This document shows, one piece after another, positions 17,149-26,122 of a stretch of 64,000 nucleotides of DNA. This DNA comes from BOG-908 sp964242115 (GTDB lineage: Bacteria > Pseudomonadota > Alphaproteobacteria > Acetobacterales > Acetobacteraceae). The position numbers were made by a program, and so were the translations under genes. Where the stretch lies: assembly GCA_964242115.1 (NCBI GenBank), contig CAXSZX010000013.1, positions 62,001 to 126,000 on the forward strand. Direction: 5' to 3'. The stretch's first letter is position 1, and every line of letters starts with the position of its first letter. Below the pieces are notes generated by a model. The model made no database searches. It was not told the DNA's origin and worked only from the letters and a program-made list of their open reading frames with translations.

Positions 17149-18111
17149 ATGACCCAAACCATCGCCGCCAACGGCATCGAGCTGTCCGTGACGCTTGCGG
17201 GCGAAGGCCCCCTCGTCATCCTGATGCATGGCTGGCCGGAGCTCGCCCTTTCCTGGCGCCACCAAATCCCGGCTTTGGCGGCGGCCGGCTACCAGGTGGC
17301 AGTGCCGGACATGCGCGGCTATGGCGGCAGCTCCAAGCCGCGCGAGACTGCGGCCTACACGCTGGACACCATCGCCGACGACATGGCGGGCCTGGCGCAC
17401 ACGCTGGGTGCGGCGCGCTGGGTGGCCGTGGGCCACGACTGGGGCGCGCCGGTCGCCTGGCGCTGCGCGTTGCGCTTCCCGGACCAGGTCGCGGCCGTGT
17501 TCTGCCTCAGCGTGCCGCATAGCGGGCCGCCGCCGGCGCCGTTCTTCGACATCATCGAGCGCCGCTACCCCGACCGCTTTTTCTACATGCGCTACTTCCA
17601 GCAGGAGGGCGTGGCGGAGGCCGAGTTCGAAGGCTCTGACTGGGCGGCCTCGCTCAAGCGCGTCTACTACATGGGCAGTGGCGAGGGCGTGGCCCATCGC
17701 AGCAACCGCCACGTTCCGCGGGATAGCACGATGCTGGCCAGCATGGACGACCCGCCGCCGGGCCCCCTGCCCTTCATGGCCGACGACGAGCTGGCCGCCT
17801 ACGCGGCCGCCTTCCGCGCCGGCGGCTTCCGCGGCCCGCTGAGCTGGTACCGCAACTTCCCGCAGAACGCGGCCGATGCGCGCGCCTACGGCGACAACGT
17901 CATCCGCCAGCCCGCCGGCTTCCTGGCCGGAGAGCGCGAGATGGTGCTGGCCATGCTGCCCGGCCAGCTCGAGAACATGCGGGAGAAATGCGCCGACCTG
18001 CGCGCCGAGATCAGCCTGCCGGGCGCCGGCCACTGGGTGCAGCAGGAGCGCCCGGCGGAGGTGAACGCGGCGCTGGTCGCGTTCCTGGACGGCGTGAGGG
18101 ACCGGCTGTGA
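17149..18111 (+). CDS. Epoxide-hydrolase-like alpha/beta hydrolase
   Basis: This 320-residue alpha/beta hydrolase has the oxyanion-hole HGWPE, a nucleophile elbow with Asp (VGHDWGAPVAW) and a C-terminal general-base His (GAGHWVQQERP), the combination of soluble epoxide hydrolases and haloalkane dehalogenases. The HGWP motif favours epoxide hydrolase. The stop overlaps the GTG of putA, so both are probably on one message. I chose ATG 17149 (MTQTIAANGIELSV); ATG 17134 is in frame and possible. Confidence 0.88.
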   Translation: MTQTIAANGIELSVTLAGEGPLVILMHGWPELALSWRHQIPALAAAGYQVAVPDMRGYGGSSKPRETAAYTLDTIADDMAGLAHTLGAARWVAVGHDWGAPVAWRCALRFPDQVAAVFCLSVPHSGPPPAPFFDIIERRYPDRFFYMRYFQQEGVAEAEFEGSDWAASLKRVYYMGSGEGVAHRSNRHVPRDSTMLASMDDPPPGPLPFMADDELAAYAAAFRAGGFRGPLSWYRNFPQNAADARAYGDNVIRQPAGFLAGEREMVLAMLPGQLENMREKCADLRAEISLPGAGHWVQQERPAEVNAALVAFLDGVRDRL

Positions 18112-21100
18112 GCGCCGCCCTGCAGCACCGGCCGATGCCGGCCTTCTCCGCCCCTTACGCACCGGACGACGCGGTGCTCGCAGCCCAGTTCCTGGCGGGC
18201 GCCACGCTGGACGGCACGCGGGAGGCCCGCATCGACGCCGAGGCGCGCCGGCTGATCGACGCCATCCGCGCCAGTGCGGCCGGCATCGGCGGCATCGAGG
18301 CGCTGCTGCGGGAGTACTCGCTGTCCACGCCGGAGGGGCTCGCTTTGATGGTGCTGGCAGAGGGCCTGCTGCGGGTGCCCGACGACGCCACCGCCGACCG
18401 GCTGATCGAGGACAAGCTGGGCCAGGGCGGTTTCGCGCAGGGGCGCCAGGACGTCCGACAAGACGGGGGGGCGGACAGCAAGACAGACTCACTGCTGGTC
18501 GGTGCCTCGGCCTGGGCGCTGGGCCTGGGCGCGCGCCTGGTGAGTGCGACCGACACGCCGGAGGGCATCATGCGCGGCGTGGTGCGCCGGCTCGGCCTGC
18601 CGACCGTGCGCGGCGCAATGCGGCAGGCCATGCGGGTGATGGGCAACCACTTCGTGCTCGGCCAGACGATCGAGGAGGCGCTGGGCCGCGCCACGTCGCG
18701 CGCCGGTCGGGTGTTCCGCTACAGCTTCGACATGCTGGGCGAGGGTGCGCGCACCGCCGAGGACGCCGCGCACTACCAGGCGAGCTACAGCAACGCGATC
18801 GAGGCGATCGGCCGCGCGGCCGGCAACAAGCCGTTGCCGGATCGGCCGGGGATCAGCGTGAAGCTGTCCGCCCTGCACCCGCGCTACGAGGCGATCAGCC
18901 GCGCCCGCGTGATGGACGAGCTGGTGCCCCACGTACGCGAGCTGGCGCGCGCCGCCGCCATACGCGGCCTGAACTTCACGGTGGACGCCGAGGAGGCCGA
19001 CCGGCTGGAGCTGTCGCTGGACGTGATCGCCGCGGTAGCCGAGGACCGGCAGCTGTCCGGCTGGGACGGGTTCGGCTTGGCGGTGCAGGCCTACGGCAAG
19101 CGGGCGCGGGAGGTGATCGACTGGACCGGCGCGCTGGCGGAGTCGCTGGACCGCCGCTTCATGGTGCGCCTAGTGAAGGGCGCCTACTGGGACACCGAGA
19201 TCAAGCGTGCGCAGGAGCGCGGCCTGCCAGACTACCCGGTGTTCACCCGCAAGCCGATGACCGACCTCAGCTACATGGCCTGCGCCGAGAGGCTGCTGGC
19301 GCAGCGGCCACGCATCTACCCGCAATTCGCCACCCACAACGCGCTGACCGTGGCCAGCGTAATGGAGCGCGCCGGCAACACCGAGGGCTACGAGTTCCAG
19401 CGCCTGCACGGCATGGGCGACGCGCTGTACGGGGCGCTGCTGGAGGCGCATCCGGGTGCGGCCGTGCGCACCTACGCGCCGGTGGGCGTGCACCGCGACC
19501 TGCTGGCCTACCTGGTGCGCCGGTTGCTGGAGAACGGGGCGAACTCGTCCTTCGTGTCGGTGGCGGCCGATGCGGACGTGTCCGTCAGCACGCTGCTGCG
19601 CCGGCCGGCGGCGATCGTGGGCGCCGCGTCACGGGCGCGCAACGCGTCGCTGCCGTTGCCCACCGAGCTGTACGGGCCGGGGCGGCGGAACTCGGCCGGC
19701 GTGGAGTTCGGCGACGCGGCGTCGCTGGCCGGGCTGGTGGCGGAGGTCGAACGGGGTGCGAGACCTGGCGAGGCAGCCTTGCTCGCCGCCGGGCAGCTGC
19801 AGCCGGGTGTGGCGCGGGCCACCGAGCCGCTCGGGCCAGCCTCCATCGCTGGTAGCCAGCCACAGCCGGGCACGGCGTCGCCGACGGAGCCACGCGAAGC
19901 AGCCTCTATCGTGGACGGGCGGGCGCAGCCTGGCGTAGCCCGGGACGCCGTCTCTCCCACCGACGGCGTACGCGTGGTGGGCCGGGTCACGGACTCCGCG
20001 CCCGAGATGGCGGACGCGGCGATGGCGGCCGCACAGGCCGGGTTCCGCGCGTGGTCGCACACGCCGGCAGACACCCGTGCGACCGCGCTCGAGCGGGCGG
20101 CCGACCTGCTGGAGGGGCAGCGCGGCCGCCTGCTGGCCCTGCTTGCCGACGAGGGCGGCAAGACGCTGGACGACGGCGTGGCCGAGCTACGCGAGGCGGT
20201 GGACTTCCTGCGCTACTACGCGGCCCAGGCGCGCGCGCTGTTCGGCGCGGGTGCGGCGATGCCCGGACCCACCGGCGAGCGCAACACGCTGCGCCACCGC
20301 GGGCGCGGCGCCTTCGTCTGCATCTCGCCGTGGAACTTCCCGCTGGCGATCTTCATCGGCCAGGTCGGCGCGGCGCTGGCGGCCGGCAACACGGTGGTGG
20401 CCAAGCCGGCCGAACAGACGCCGCTGGTGGCGGCCCACGCTGTGCGGCTGCTGCACGAGGCCGGGGTGCCGGCCTCCGCGCTGCACCTCGTCATCGGCGA
20501 CGGTGCCGTGGGCGCGCGGCTGGTGGCGCATCCTCGCGTGGCCGGCGTTGCGTTCACCGGGTCCACGCCGGTCGCCTGGGCGATCAACCGTGCGCTGGCG
20601 GCCAAGGACGGCCCGATCGTGCCGCTGATCGCCGAGACCGGCGGCATCAACGCGATGATCGTCGACGCGACCGCCCTGCCCGAACAGGTGGTGGACGACG
20701 CGGTGACCAGCGCCTTCCGCAGCGCCGGGCAGCGCTGCTCCGCGCTGCGGCTGTTATGCGTGCAGGACGACGTAGCGGATCGGGTGTTCGCGATGCTCGC
20801 CGGCGCCGCAGGCGAGCTGAAGCTTGGCGATCCGCGTGATCCCGCCACGCATGTTGGGCCCGTGGTGGACGCAGAGGCGCAGCAGCGTTTGCTGGAGCAC
20901 ATCGCGCACATGAAAGAGACGGCGCGCGTGCACTACGCCGGCGTGGCACCCGCGCAAGGTTTTTTTGTGGCACCGCACATCTTCGAGCTGGAGCGCCCGC
21001 GCGATTTGGCTGCCGAGATATTCGGCCCGGTGTTGCACGTGGTGCGCTACCGCGCGTCCGAACTCGACGCGGTGCTGGATGCCATCGAAGCCACCGGCTA

Positions 21101-21365
21101 CGGCCTGACGCTGGGCATCCACACGCGCATCGACGCCGCGGTCGAGCGCATCGCCGCGCGCCTGTCCACCGGCAACATCTACGTCAACCGCAACATGATT
21201 GGCGCGGTGGTGGGCACCCAGCCGTTCGGCGGATCCGGCTTGTCGGGAACCGGGCCCAAGGCGGGCGGGCCTGACTACCTGCGGCGGTTCGGCATCGAGC
21301 AGACGGTGTCGGTGAACACGGCGGCGGCCGGCGGCAACGCGGCGCTGCTGACGGCGGAGGAGTAG
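18108..21365 (+). CDS. putA: Bifunctional proline dehydrogenase/L-glutamate gamma-semialdehyde dehydrogenase PutA
   Basis: This 1085-residue enzyme oxidises proline to glutamate in two coupled steps. The PRODH barrel (about residues 175-540) shows ISVKLSALHPRYEA, FMVRLVKGAYWDTEIKRAQ and FATHNALTVASV. The aldehyde dehydrogenase part (about 620-1070) shows FVCISPWNFPLAIF, catalytic Glu in AETGGINAM and catalytic Cys in SAGQRCSALR. There is no N-terminal ribbon-helix-helix, so it should not autoregulate like E. coli PutA. The linker near residues 555-620 holds degenerate tandem repeats (QPGVAR/QPGTAS/QPGVAR). The GTG start overlaps the hydrolase stop. Confidence 0.95.
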   Translation: MSAALQHRPMPAFSAPYAPDDAVLAAQFLAGATLDGTREARIDAEARRLIDAIRASAAGIGGIEALLREYSLSTPEGLALMVLAEGLLRVPDDATADRLIEDKLGQGGFAQGRQDVRQDGGADSKTDSLLVGASAWALGLGARLVSATDTPEGIMRGVVRRLGLPTVRGAMRQAMRVMGNHFVLGQTIEEALGRATSRAGRVFRYSFDMLGEGARTAEDAAHYQASYSNAIEAIGRAAGNKPLPDRPGISVKLSALHPRYEAISRARVMDELVPHVRELARAAAIRGLNFTVDAEEADRLELSLDVIAAVAEDRQLSGWDGFGLAVQAYGKRAREVIDWTGALAESLDRRFMVRLVKGAYWDTEIKRAQERGLPDYPVFTRKPMTDLSYMACAERLLAQRPRIYPQFATHNALTVASVMERAGNTEGYEFQRLHGMGDALYGALLEAHPGAAVRTYAPVGVHRDLLAYLVRRLLENGANSSFVSVAADADVSVSTLLRRPAAIVGAASRARNASLPLPTELYGPGRRNSAGVEFGDAASLAGLVAEVERGARPGEAALLAAGQLQPGVARATEPLGPASIAGSQPQPGTASPTEPREAASIVDGRAQPGVARDAVSPTDGVRVVGRVTDSAPEMADAAMAAAQAGFRAWSHTPADTRATALERAADLLEGQRGRLLALLADEGGKTLDDGVAELREAVDFLRYYAAQARALFGAGAAMPGPTGERNTLRHRGRGAFVCISPWNFPLAIFIGQVGAALAAGNTVVAKPAEQTPLVAAHAVRLLHEAGVPASALHLVIGDGAVGARLVAHPRVAGVAFTGSTPVAWAINRALAAKDGPIVPLIAETGGINAMIVDATALPEQVVDDAVTSAFRSAGQRCSALRLLCVQDDVADRVFAMLAGAAGELKLGDPRDPATHVGPVVDAEAQQRLLEHIAHMKETARVHYAGVAPAQGFFVAPHIFELERPRDLAAEIFGPVLHVVRYRASELDAVLDAIEATGYGLTLGIHTRIDAAVERIAARLSTGNIYVNRNMIGAVVGTQPFGGSGLSGTGPKAGGPDYLRRFGIEQTVSVNTAAAGGNAALLTAEE

Positions 21366-21401
21366 CAACGTGCTCCATGCACCATTGGGTTTGCAGAACC
21401 G

Positions 21402-21899
21402 GTGAGCAAAGACTTCGTCTGCAACGTTTGCGGCACGTCGCATGCCGGGCTGCCGACCGACTGGGCTTTCACGCTGCCGGACGATGTGTGGGCGATACCG
21501 AGCGACTGCCGTGCCCAACACGCGACGTTCGACACGGACCTGTATCTGTTCGGCGATCGGCATTTCATACGCGGCTTGCTGGCGATCCGGTTTACCGAGA
21601 TGACAGGGCGTTACGGGTGGGGAGTCTGGGTCGAGGAGTCCAGCTTTGCGCGCTACCTGCAACTGTACAGCTCGGACGGACCCACCGAGCCCAGATACCC
21701 TGGTCTTCTCGCAAACGCTCCGAAACCTTACGACTCGTCGCTGGCGAACGTGTGCTCGTCCAGTTTGAAGACATATAGGCTCGTCCGAGCGTGCACATGG
21801 CAGTTTATGCTTGCGGTGGAGCAGAGACGAGGCATGGATGCGCGAGAATACCATGAGTTGTTGGACATCAACGCCGGCCGAAACCAAACACTGACCTGA
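21402..21899 (+). CDS. DUF2199 family protein
   Basis: This 165-residue protein begins with a zinc-ribbon-like FVCNVCGTSHAGLP. It continues with WAIPSDCR, LYLFGDRHFIRGLLAI and YGWGVWVEESS, the DUF2199 pattern. The function is unknown. The start is GTG at 21402, with no strong ribosome site. It follows putA by 36 bases and may be co-transcribed. Confidence 0.8.
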   Translation: MSKDFVCNVCGTSHAGLPTDWAFTLPDDVWAIPSDCRAQHATFDTDLYLFGDRHFIRGLLAIRFTEMTGRYGWGVWVEESSFARYLQLYSSDGPTEPRYPGLLANAPKPYDSSLANVCSSSLKTYRLVRACTWQFMLAVEQRRGMDAREYHELLDINAGRNQTLT

Positions 21900-21911
21900 C
21901 AGGACCAGCCG

Positions 21912-22526
21912 ATGCTCGAAGCACCCGAAGTCGAGCCGCACATGCACCACAAGACCGGCCACAGCCTGGCCGACAAGATATTGGCTGTGACGGCGATCTT
22001 CCTCTCCGGCGTCTCCGTGTTCATCGCCGTGCATCACGGCCAGACGATGGAACGCCTGGTGGCAGCCAACTCCTGGCCGAACATCAGCTACAGCACCGGC
22101 AACACCACCGATTCCGGCACGCGCGACGACATCACGCTGACCTTGAAGAACACCGGCGTGGGGCCGGCGCGTATCGACAGTTTCGAACTGTTCTACAAGG
22201 GTGCGCCGATGAGCGGGCCCGTCGCGTTGATGAAAGCATGCTGTGCCAAGGATCACATGTCCTTCGGCGTCAGCACAGTCACCGACGAGGTTCTGCCGGC
22301 CCGCGAATCGATGAATTTCCTGACGCTTGCCAAGGATGTGAACCGGCCCGAAACATGGGACGCGTTGAATAGGGAACGCGCGGCGATCGAGGTGCGCGTG
22401 TGCTACTGTTCGGTATTCAACGAGTGCTGGGCGCGCGACACCACGAAGCGTAGGCCCGAGCAGGTGGCGGAATGCAAACCGTCGCAAGCTGTTACGTACG
22501 ACTACCAGATGAGCCCCACGAAGTAG
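21912..22526 (+). CDS. Membrane-anchored hypothetical protein
   Basis: This 204-residue protein has one N-terminal hydrophobic segment (ILAVTAIFLSGVSVFIAV, about residues 24-42). The rest is probably periplasmic: a beta-rich region with TLTLKNTGVGPARIDSFEL, typical of small proteins with an Ig-like extracellular domain, and several cysteines (KACCAK, RVCYCSVFNECW). I do not recognise a named family. The ATG follows the DUF2199 stop by 12 bases, so both are likely one transcript that a repeat element closes. Confidence 0.72.
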   Translation: MLEAPEVEPHMHHKTGHSLADKILAVTAIFLSGVSVFIAVHHGQTMERLVAANSWPNISYSTGNTTDSGTRDDITLTLKNTGVGPARIDSFELFYKGAPMSGPVALMKACCAKDHMSFGVSTVTDEVLPARESMNFLTLAKDVNRPETWDALNRERAAIEVRVCYCSVFNECWARDTTKRRPEQVAECKPSQAVTYDYQMSPTK

Positions 22527-22528
22527 AG

Positions 22529-22658
22529 AGAAAGCAGTTCTTTTTGGAAAGAAGAACCAAAAAACCTTTGTCTCCTGTGTACCCGTCTGTCGAAGGGTCC
22601 GCGACAGCCGTAGCAAAAGCTGTTTGCTTCTTCTCGAAAAAGAAGCGCTTGCTTTCTT
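22529..22658. repeat. Intergenic inverted-repeat element, copy 10
   Basis: Full copy between tandem plus-strand genes. It has an AGTTC-type left arm, GGTCCGCGACAGCCG in the spacer and a CTTCTTCTCGAAAAAGAAGC right arm. Its right terminus CTTGCTTTCTTG runs into the TTG chosen as start of the next gene. Confidence 0.88.
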
Positions 22659-23433
22659 GACTCGACTTTTCAACCTCGCGCGCGGCCAGTCCCGCCTGCT
22701 GATCTCCGTCCCCCACGCCGGCACCCACCTGCCGCCCGAAATCGCCGCCTGTCTCAACCCCCTGGGCCGCAACCTGGTCGACACCGATTGGCACGTCGAG
22801 CGTCTTTACGACTTTGCCGCCGAGGCCGGCGCCACCTTGCTGGTCGCCACCCACGCGCGCACCGTGATCGACCTCAACCGCTCACCGGCGGGCGGCGCGC
22901 TCTACCCCGGCCAGGCGGAGACCACCGTCTGCCCCACCGAAAGCTTCGCCGGCGCGCCGCTATACGAGGTGCCGCCCACTCCGGGCGAGGTTGCCGCCAG
23001 GGTGCAGCGCTACTGGCAGCCGTACCACGACGCGCTTGCCGCCGAGTTGGACCGCCTGCGCGCATTGCACGGGGCGGCACACCTGCTGGACGCGCACTCC
23101 ATCCGCAGCGCCATTCCCCGCCTGTTCGAGGGCACCCTGCCCGGCCTGAACTACGGAACCAACTCCGGCCGCTCGGCTGCCCCTGGCCTGGTAGCGCGCG
23201 CCATGGTGGCCACAGCAACGTCCGGCTTCAGCCAGGTACTGGACGGACGCTTCCGCGGTGGCTTCATCACCCGCCATTACGGGGCGCCTGGCGCTGGCGT
23301 CCACGCGATCCAGCTCGAGCTGTCGCAGCCCACCTACATGGACGAGGACCGGCCGAACCCGTTCAACCCGGCCCGGGCAAGCGCCTTGCAAACGGTGTTG
23401 CAGCGCCTGGTCAGCGTCTTATTCAACGCATAG
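22657..23433 (+). CDS. N-formylglutamate amidohydrolase family protein
   Basis: This 258-residue zinc-hydrolase-like protein has the HutG/FGase pattern: LLISVPHAGTHLPPEI, VDTDWHVERLYDFA, ARTVIDLNRSP, HLLDAHSIRS and QLELSQPTYMDE. HutG releases formate from N-formylglutamate in histidine breakdown, but no other hut gene is nearby and the family also contains other amidohydrolases. No ATG precedes the conserved start. I chose TTG 22657 at the repeat boundary. Confidence 0.88.
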   Translation: MTRLFNLARGQSRLLISVPHAGTHLPPEIAACLNPLGRNLVDTDWHVERLYDFAAEAGATLLVATHARTVIDLNRSPAGGALYPGQAETTVCPTESFAGAPLYEVPPTPGEVAARVQRYWQPYHDALAAELDRLRALHGAAHLLDAHSIRSAIPRLFEGTLPGLNYGTNSGRSAAPGLVARAMVATATSGFSQVLDGRFRGGFITRHYGAPGAGVHAIQLELSQPTYMDEDRPNPFNPARASALQTVLQRLVSVLFNA

Positions 23434-23556
23434 CTGTCGCGATTTGAACACAACATCGGGAACGATTCATCTTTGCCGCGCTTTGGCGGAGCGTTAACCG
23501 GCGCCGGTCGCCGGCACCAACCCGGCCGCGGCGCCGAACCTAAGGACGTGAACACC

Positions 23557-24252
23557 ATGATGAACTTCAAACGCTGGGGTGCGATCTCCACTATCCTGAG
23601 CGGCGTGATGCTGGCCGCCCCCGTGCTGACCGCCACCCCGGCCTTTGCCGGCCCGGACCAGCAGGCGACCGTCGACCACGCGCTGGGCACCCTGCAGGAC
23701 CTGCGCCGCGACAAGGAGTTCGGCAACGCCCGCCAGCTTATGCAGACGGCTCGCGCGGTGATGATCGCGCCGCGCATCTTCAAGGCCGGCTTCTTCTTCG
23801 GCGGCGAGGGCGGCACCGCCCTGCTGATGGTCCGCGGCGCGCATGGCTGGAGCGATCCTGCCTTCTACACCATCGCCTCGGGCAGTTTCGGCCTGCAGAT
23901 TGGCGCGCAGGAGAGCGAGCTGATCATGATCATCCGCTCCGACCGCGCGTTGCGGGCGGTGATGAGCAACCACTTCAAGTTCGGCGCTGACGCCGGCATC
24001 GCAGTGGCGACGCTCGGTTCGCAGGTTTCGGGTGCGACAACCACCAACGTGGGTGCCGACATCATCACCTGGGCGTCCTCCTCGGGCGCTTATGCCGGAC
24101 TGTCGATCGAGGGCTCGGCGCTGGAGCCGCAGCATGACGCCGACACCAGCTACTATGGACGGCCGGTGAGCACGGCGGACATTGTGCTACGGCGCGGTGC
24201 GCGCAATCCGGCTGCCAGCCAGTTGGTGCGACTGCTTGACCAGCTAGGTTGA
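23557..24252 (+). CDS. Secreted lipid-binding SYLF (Ysc84) domain protein
   Basis: This 231-residue protein has a signal peptide (WGAISTILSGVMLAAPVLTA, cleavage after AFA) and a SYLF domain: RAVMIAPRIFKAGFFFGGEGG, SDPAFYTIASGSFGLQIGAQ, ELIMIIRSDRAL and YAGLSIEGS. SYLF domains bind phosphoinositides or other lipids; the bacterial role is unclear. ATG 23557 has TAAGGA ten bases upstream and is preferred to the GTG at 23548. Confidence 0.9.
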   Translation: MMNFKRWGAISTILSGVMLAAPVLTATPAFAGPDQQATVDHALGTLQDLRRDKEFGNARQLMQTARAVMIAPRIFKAGFFFGGEGGTALLMVRGAHGWSDPAFYTIASGSFGLQIGAQESELIMIIRSDRALRAVMSNHFKFGADAGIAVATLGSQVSGATTTNVGADIITWASSSGAYAGLSIEGSALEPQHDADTSYYGRPVSTADIVLRRGARNPAASQLVRLLDQLG

Positions 24253-24320
24253 TGCCAACGCCGCTTGCCTTGAACGCAAGGAACTTGGGGCTTCGCGGCA
24301 CGGCCTGGTGACTGAGAATG

Positions 24321-24339
24321 AGCAACCGAAAGGGTTGCT
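24321..24339. other. Short perfect hairpin
   Basis: AGCAACC and GGTTGCT form a 7-bp stem around a five-base loop. It lies in the leader of the small histidine-rich gene and has no U-tract, so it is not an obvious terminator. Confidence 0.4.
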
Positions 24340-24396
24340 ATACGTTGGTATAGGGTGCGCCGCAGAAGCGCATACCAGTCTAGAGGATGCTATCAC

Positions 24397-24597
24397 ATGC
24401 CGAAGAACGCACATCACGAAGCTGCCGAGCACCACGAAAAGGCCGCAAAGTCGCATCGCACTGCTGCCGACCACCACGACAAGGGCGACCACGCCAAGGC
24501 GCACGAGCACGCGACCGAAGCGCACGGCCACTCCACCAAGGGGCACGAGGCGACCACCAAGGCTCACAGCAAGACCAAGGAACACGCTAAGAGCTAA
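24397..24597 (+). CDS. Small histidine-rich cytosolic protein
   Basis: This is a 66-residue, highly charged protein with repeated HHEKA, HHDKGDHAKAH, HATEAHGH and TTKAHSK units. It has no hydrophobic segment. Very similar small His/Ala/Lys proteins are common in Proteobacteria, and metal binding or a stress-related role is only a guess. AGAGGA sits nine bases before the ATG. A strong intrinsic terminator follows. Confidence 0.8.
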   Translation: MPKNAHHEAAEHHEKAAKSHRTAADHHDKGDHAKAHEHATEAHGHSTKGHEATTKAHSKTKEHAKS

Positions 24598-24613
24598 CGC
24601 TCGGCGTGTTACG

Positions 24614-24649
24614 AAAAAGGCGCCGGGAGAGATCCCGGCGCCTTTTTTT
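24614..24649. terminator. Bidirectional intrinsic terminator
   Basis: A GGCGCCGGGA/TCCCGGCGCC stem with a short loop is flanked by five A on the left and seven T on the right. It therefore can terminate both the His-rich gene and the convergent small lipoprotein gene. It is unlike the repeat family used elsewhere. Confidence 0.92.
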
Positions 24650-24665
24650 GTCCGTCCTGCGCGGC

Positions 24666-24785
24666 TCAGCGGCAGCGATAGGGGTGGTAGTAGCACCAGC
24701 CGGCTGGCCGGGGCCCTTCAACCACGCAGCCGGCGAGCGGGATGGACAGGGCGAGCAGGGTAAAGGTCGCGATGGCTCTGATCAT
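24666..24785 (-). CDS. Very small lipoprotein (39 residues)
   Basis: A 39-codon reading frame begins at ATG 24785 with GGAGA five bases upstream. It encodes a lipoprotein signal (ATFTLLALSIPLAGC, lipobox LAGC at residues 17-20) and a short mature part ending WCYYHPYRCR. Such Tyr/His/Pro-rich mini-lipoproteins occur in many Proteobacteria, with unknown function. It shares the terminator with the His-rich gene. Confidence 0.7.
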   Translation of the reverse strand: MIRAIATFTLLALSIPLAGCVVEGPRPAGWCYYHPYRCR

Positions 24786-25062
24786 GGTAGTCTCCGGTTA
24801 CGAGGGCGGGCTGCCGCCATCCTATCCGGGGAACGTTCGCGTCGACTCACCGGTTGCTGTAACGTGTTGCAACCGTTGTAGGGTTGCGGCGCAGCGTGTC
24901 GCCGGCGCACCTGCGGCAGAGATGGGCCGATTTGCAAGCCTGCCGGTTGCCCGGCGCGTCCGGTGGTCCGGGACAGGATGCCTGGGCGCTTTTTTGGCTG
25001 GTGCCGGCGCGGCTGTAGTGCCAAGCTTTTTCCCTGACCAACGCTGTCCGGGACGCAATCGC

Positions 25063-25323
25063 ATGTCGCCTGCCACCCAGATAATCCTCAGCGGCACGCT
25101 CACCTTCGGCGTTCCCCTGGCCTTGGCAGTGCGTGACCTGATCGCGACGCGGCGCTCCTCCGGCGGTGGCGGCGGCTGGGGGAGCGAACCGCCCGGGCCT
25201 GTGACACCCGGGCCCGCGGGCGGTGGAGACGGCTTGGCCATCCGGCCGTTGCCGCAATGCCTGATCGACGCGGCGACGATCCGGCCGGGCAAGGTGGTCC
25301 GGCAACTCGACCCCGTTCACTAG
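25063..25323 (+). CDS. Small membrane-anchored conserved protein
   Basis: This 86-residue protein has an N-terminal membrane segment (ATQIILSGTLTFGVPLALAV), a basic stop (RDLIATRR), a Gly/Pro-rich spacer and a conserved-looking tail (IRPLPQCLIDAA, ARV-like end VVRQLDPVH). The same layout, TQI(I/V)LSG.LTFGVP then PLP.CLI, is familiar from small alphaproteobacterial proteins of unknown role. No clear ribosome site is seen. The 277 bases before it hold nothing I can name. Confidence 0.65.
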   Translation: MSPATQIILSGTLTFGVPLALAVRDLIATRRSSGGGGGWGSEPPGPVTPGPAGGGDGLAIRPLPQCLIDAATIRPGKVVRQLDPVH

Positions 25324-25341
25324 GCCTTCCCGTCCGCCGTG

Positions 25342-25797
25342 ATGTTGTGGCCCGCTACCCTGTTCAGGACGAACCCTGCTGCCTGGCCGGAGCGTCCCTC
25401 CGCCGGCACGCAGCAGCGCCTGTGCAAGCGATACCTTCGGCAGACCGGCTGGAAGATCGGCGAGCCGGCGATGTGGCTGCAGGTGCGGATCAGCGCGCTG
25501 AAGGACGGTCTGTGGCTGTACCTGGTGATCCAGGGCACCCATACGACGGGTCTGCCGCTGGTGATCAAGGACACCATGGAGAAGAACACCAACAGGCTGA
25601 TCGTGGGTATCCTGACCGAGGACCATATTGCACCAGACGTCGCAGCCGAAGCCGAAAAATACAACCTGTTCCTGATCCGACCGCGAGAGTTCGACACGGT
25701 AGAAGCGAGAATGCGGGCAGCCTATGCCGCCAAGCGCGCCAGCGAAGCCGCACTTGCCGATGCTGTCAGCCAAGTGGCTGGCGCCCACAGTGTCTGA
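25342..25797 (+). CDS. Hypothetical protein
   Basis: This is a 151-residue protein from ATG 25342 (GTG 25339 is also in frame). The N-terminal third is basic and Trp/Arg-rich. The middle (KDGLWLYLVIQGTHTTGLPL, EKNTNRLIVGILTEDHI) alternates strands and helices. The C-terminus is an Ala-rich helix. I recognise no family. Codon bias is weaker than in the neighbours. It follows the small membrane protein by 18 bases. Confidence 0.5.
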   Translation: MLWPATLFRTNPAAWPERPSAGTQQRLCKRYLRQTGWKIGEPAMWLQVRISALKDGLWLYLVIQGTHTTGLPLVIKDTMEKNTNRLIVGILTEDHIAPDVAAEAEKYNLFLIRPREFDTVEARMRAAYAAKRASEAALADAVSQVAGAHSV

Positions 25798-25854
25798 CGG
25801 GCGCTTGTAGCTGACACAGCTTTGAAGTGGCGATGCCAATCCACTCTCGAAGCT

Positions 25855-26116
25855 AAGCAAAAAAACAAAACCTACTTTTTTGAAAAGAAGCAGCGAAAAA
25901 CGTTTGGTCCTGCTGTCGCGGAGGTATCTGCAACACGCGCGCAAGGGAACACGAGTTTGCCTTGCCGGTCACCAGCCGAGATCCCGGGGCCGGTGGTTTT
26001 AACGCGTCCGCCGGGTGTGCCGTATCGAGACGTGCGGTTTCAGCTTCCCGCGACAGCGCCGACAAAAGCTTTTTGCTTCTTTTTCTCGGAAAAGAAGACG
26101 TTGCTTCTTGCTTTCC
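25855..26116. repeat. Intergenic inverted-repeat element, copy 11 (long)
   Basis: Convergent junction. The arms are of the CTACTTTTTTGAAAAGAAGC and GCTTCTTTTTCTCGGAAAAG types, with core CTGTCGCGGAGG next to the left arm and CCGCGACAGCGCC near the right. The spacer is about twice the normal length. Confidence 0.82.
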
Positions 26117-26122
26117 AATACC

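Noticed and set aside
23459..23500. EcfG-type (GGAAC...CGTT) promoter before the SYLF gene
   Set aside because: The spacing between the two boxes is about 29 bases, not 16-17.
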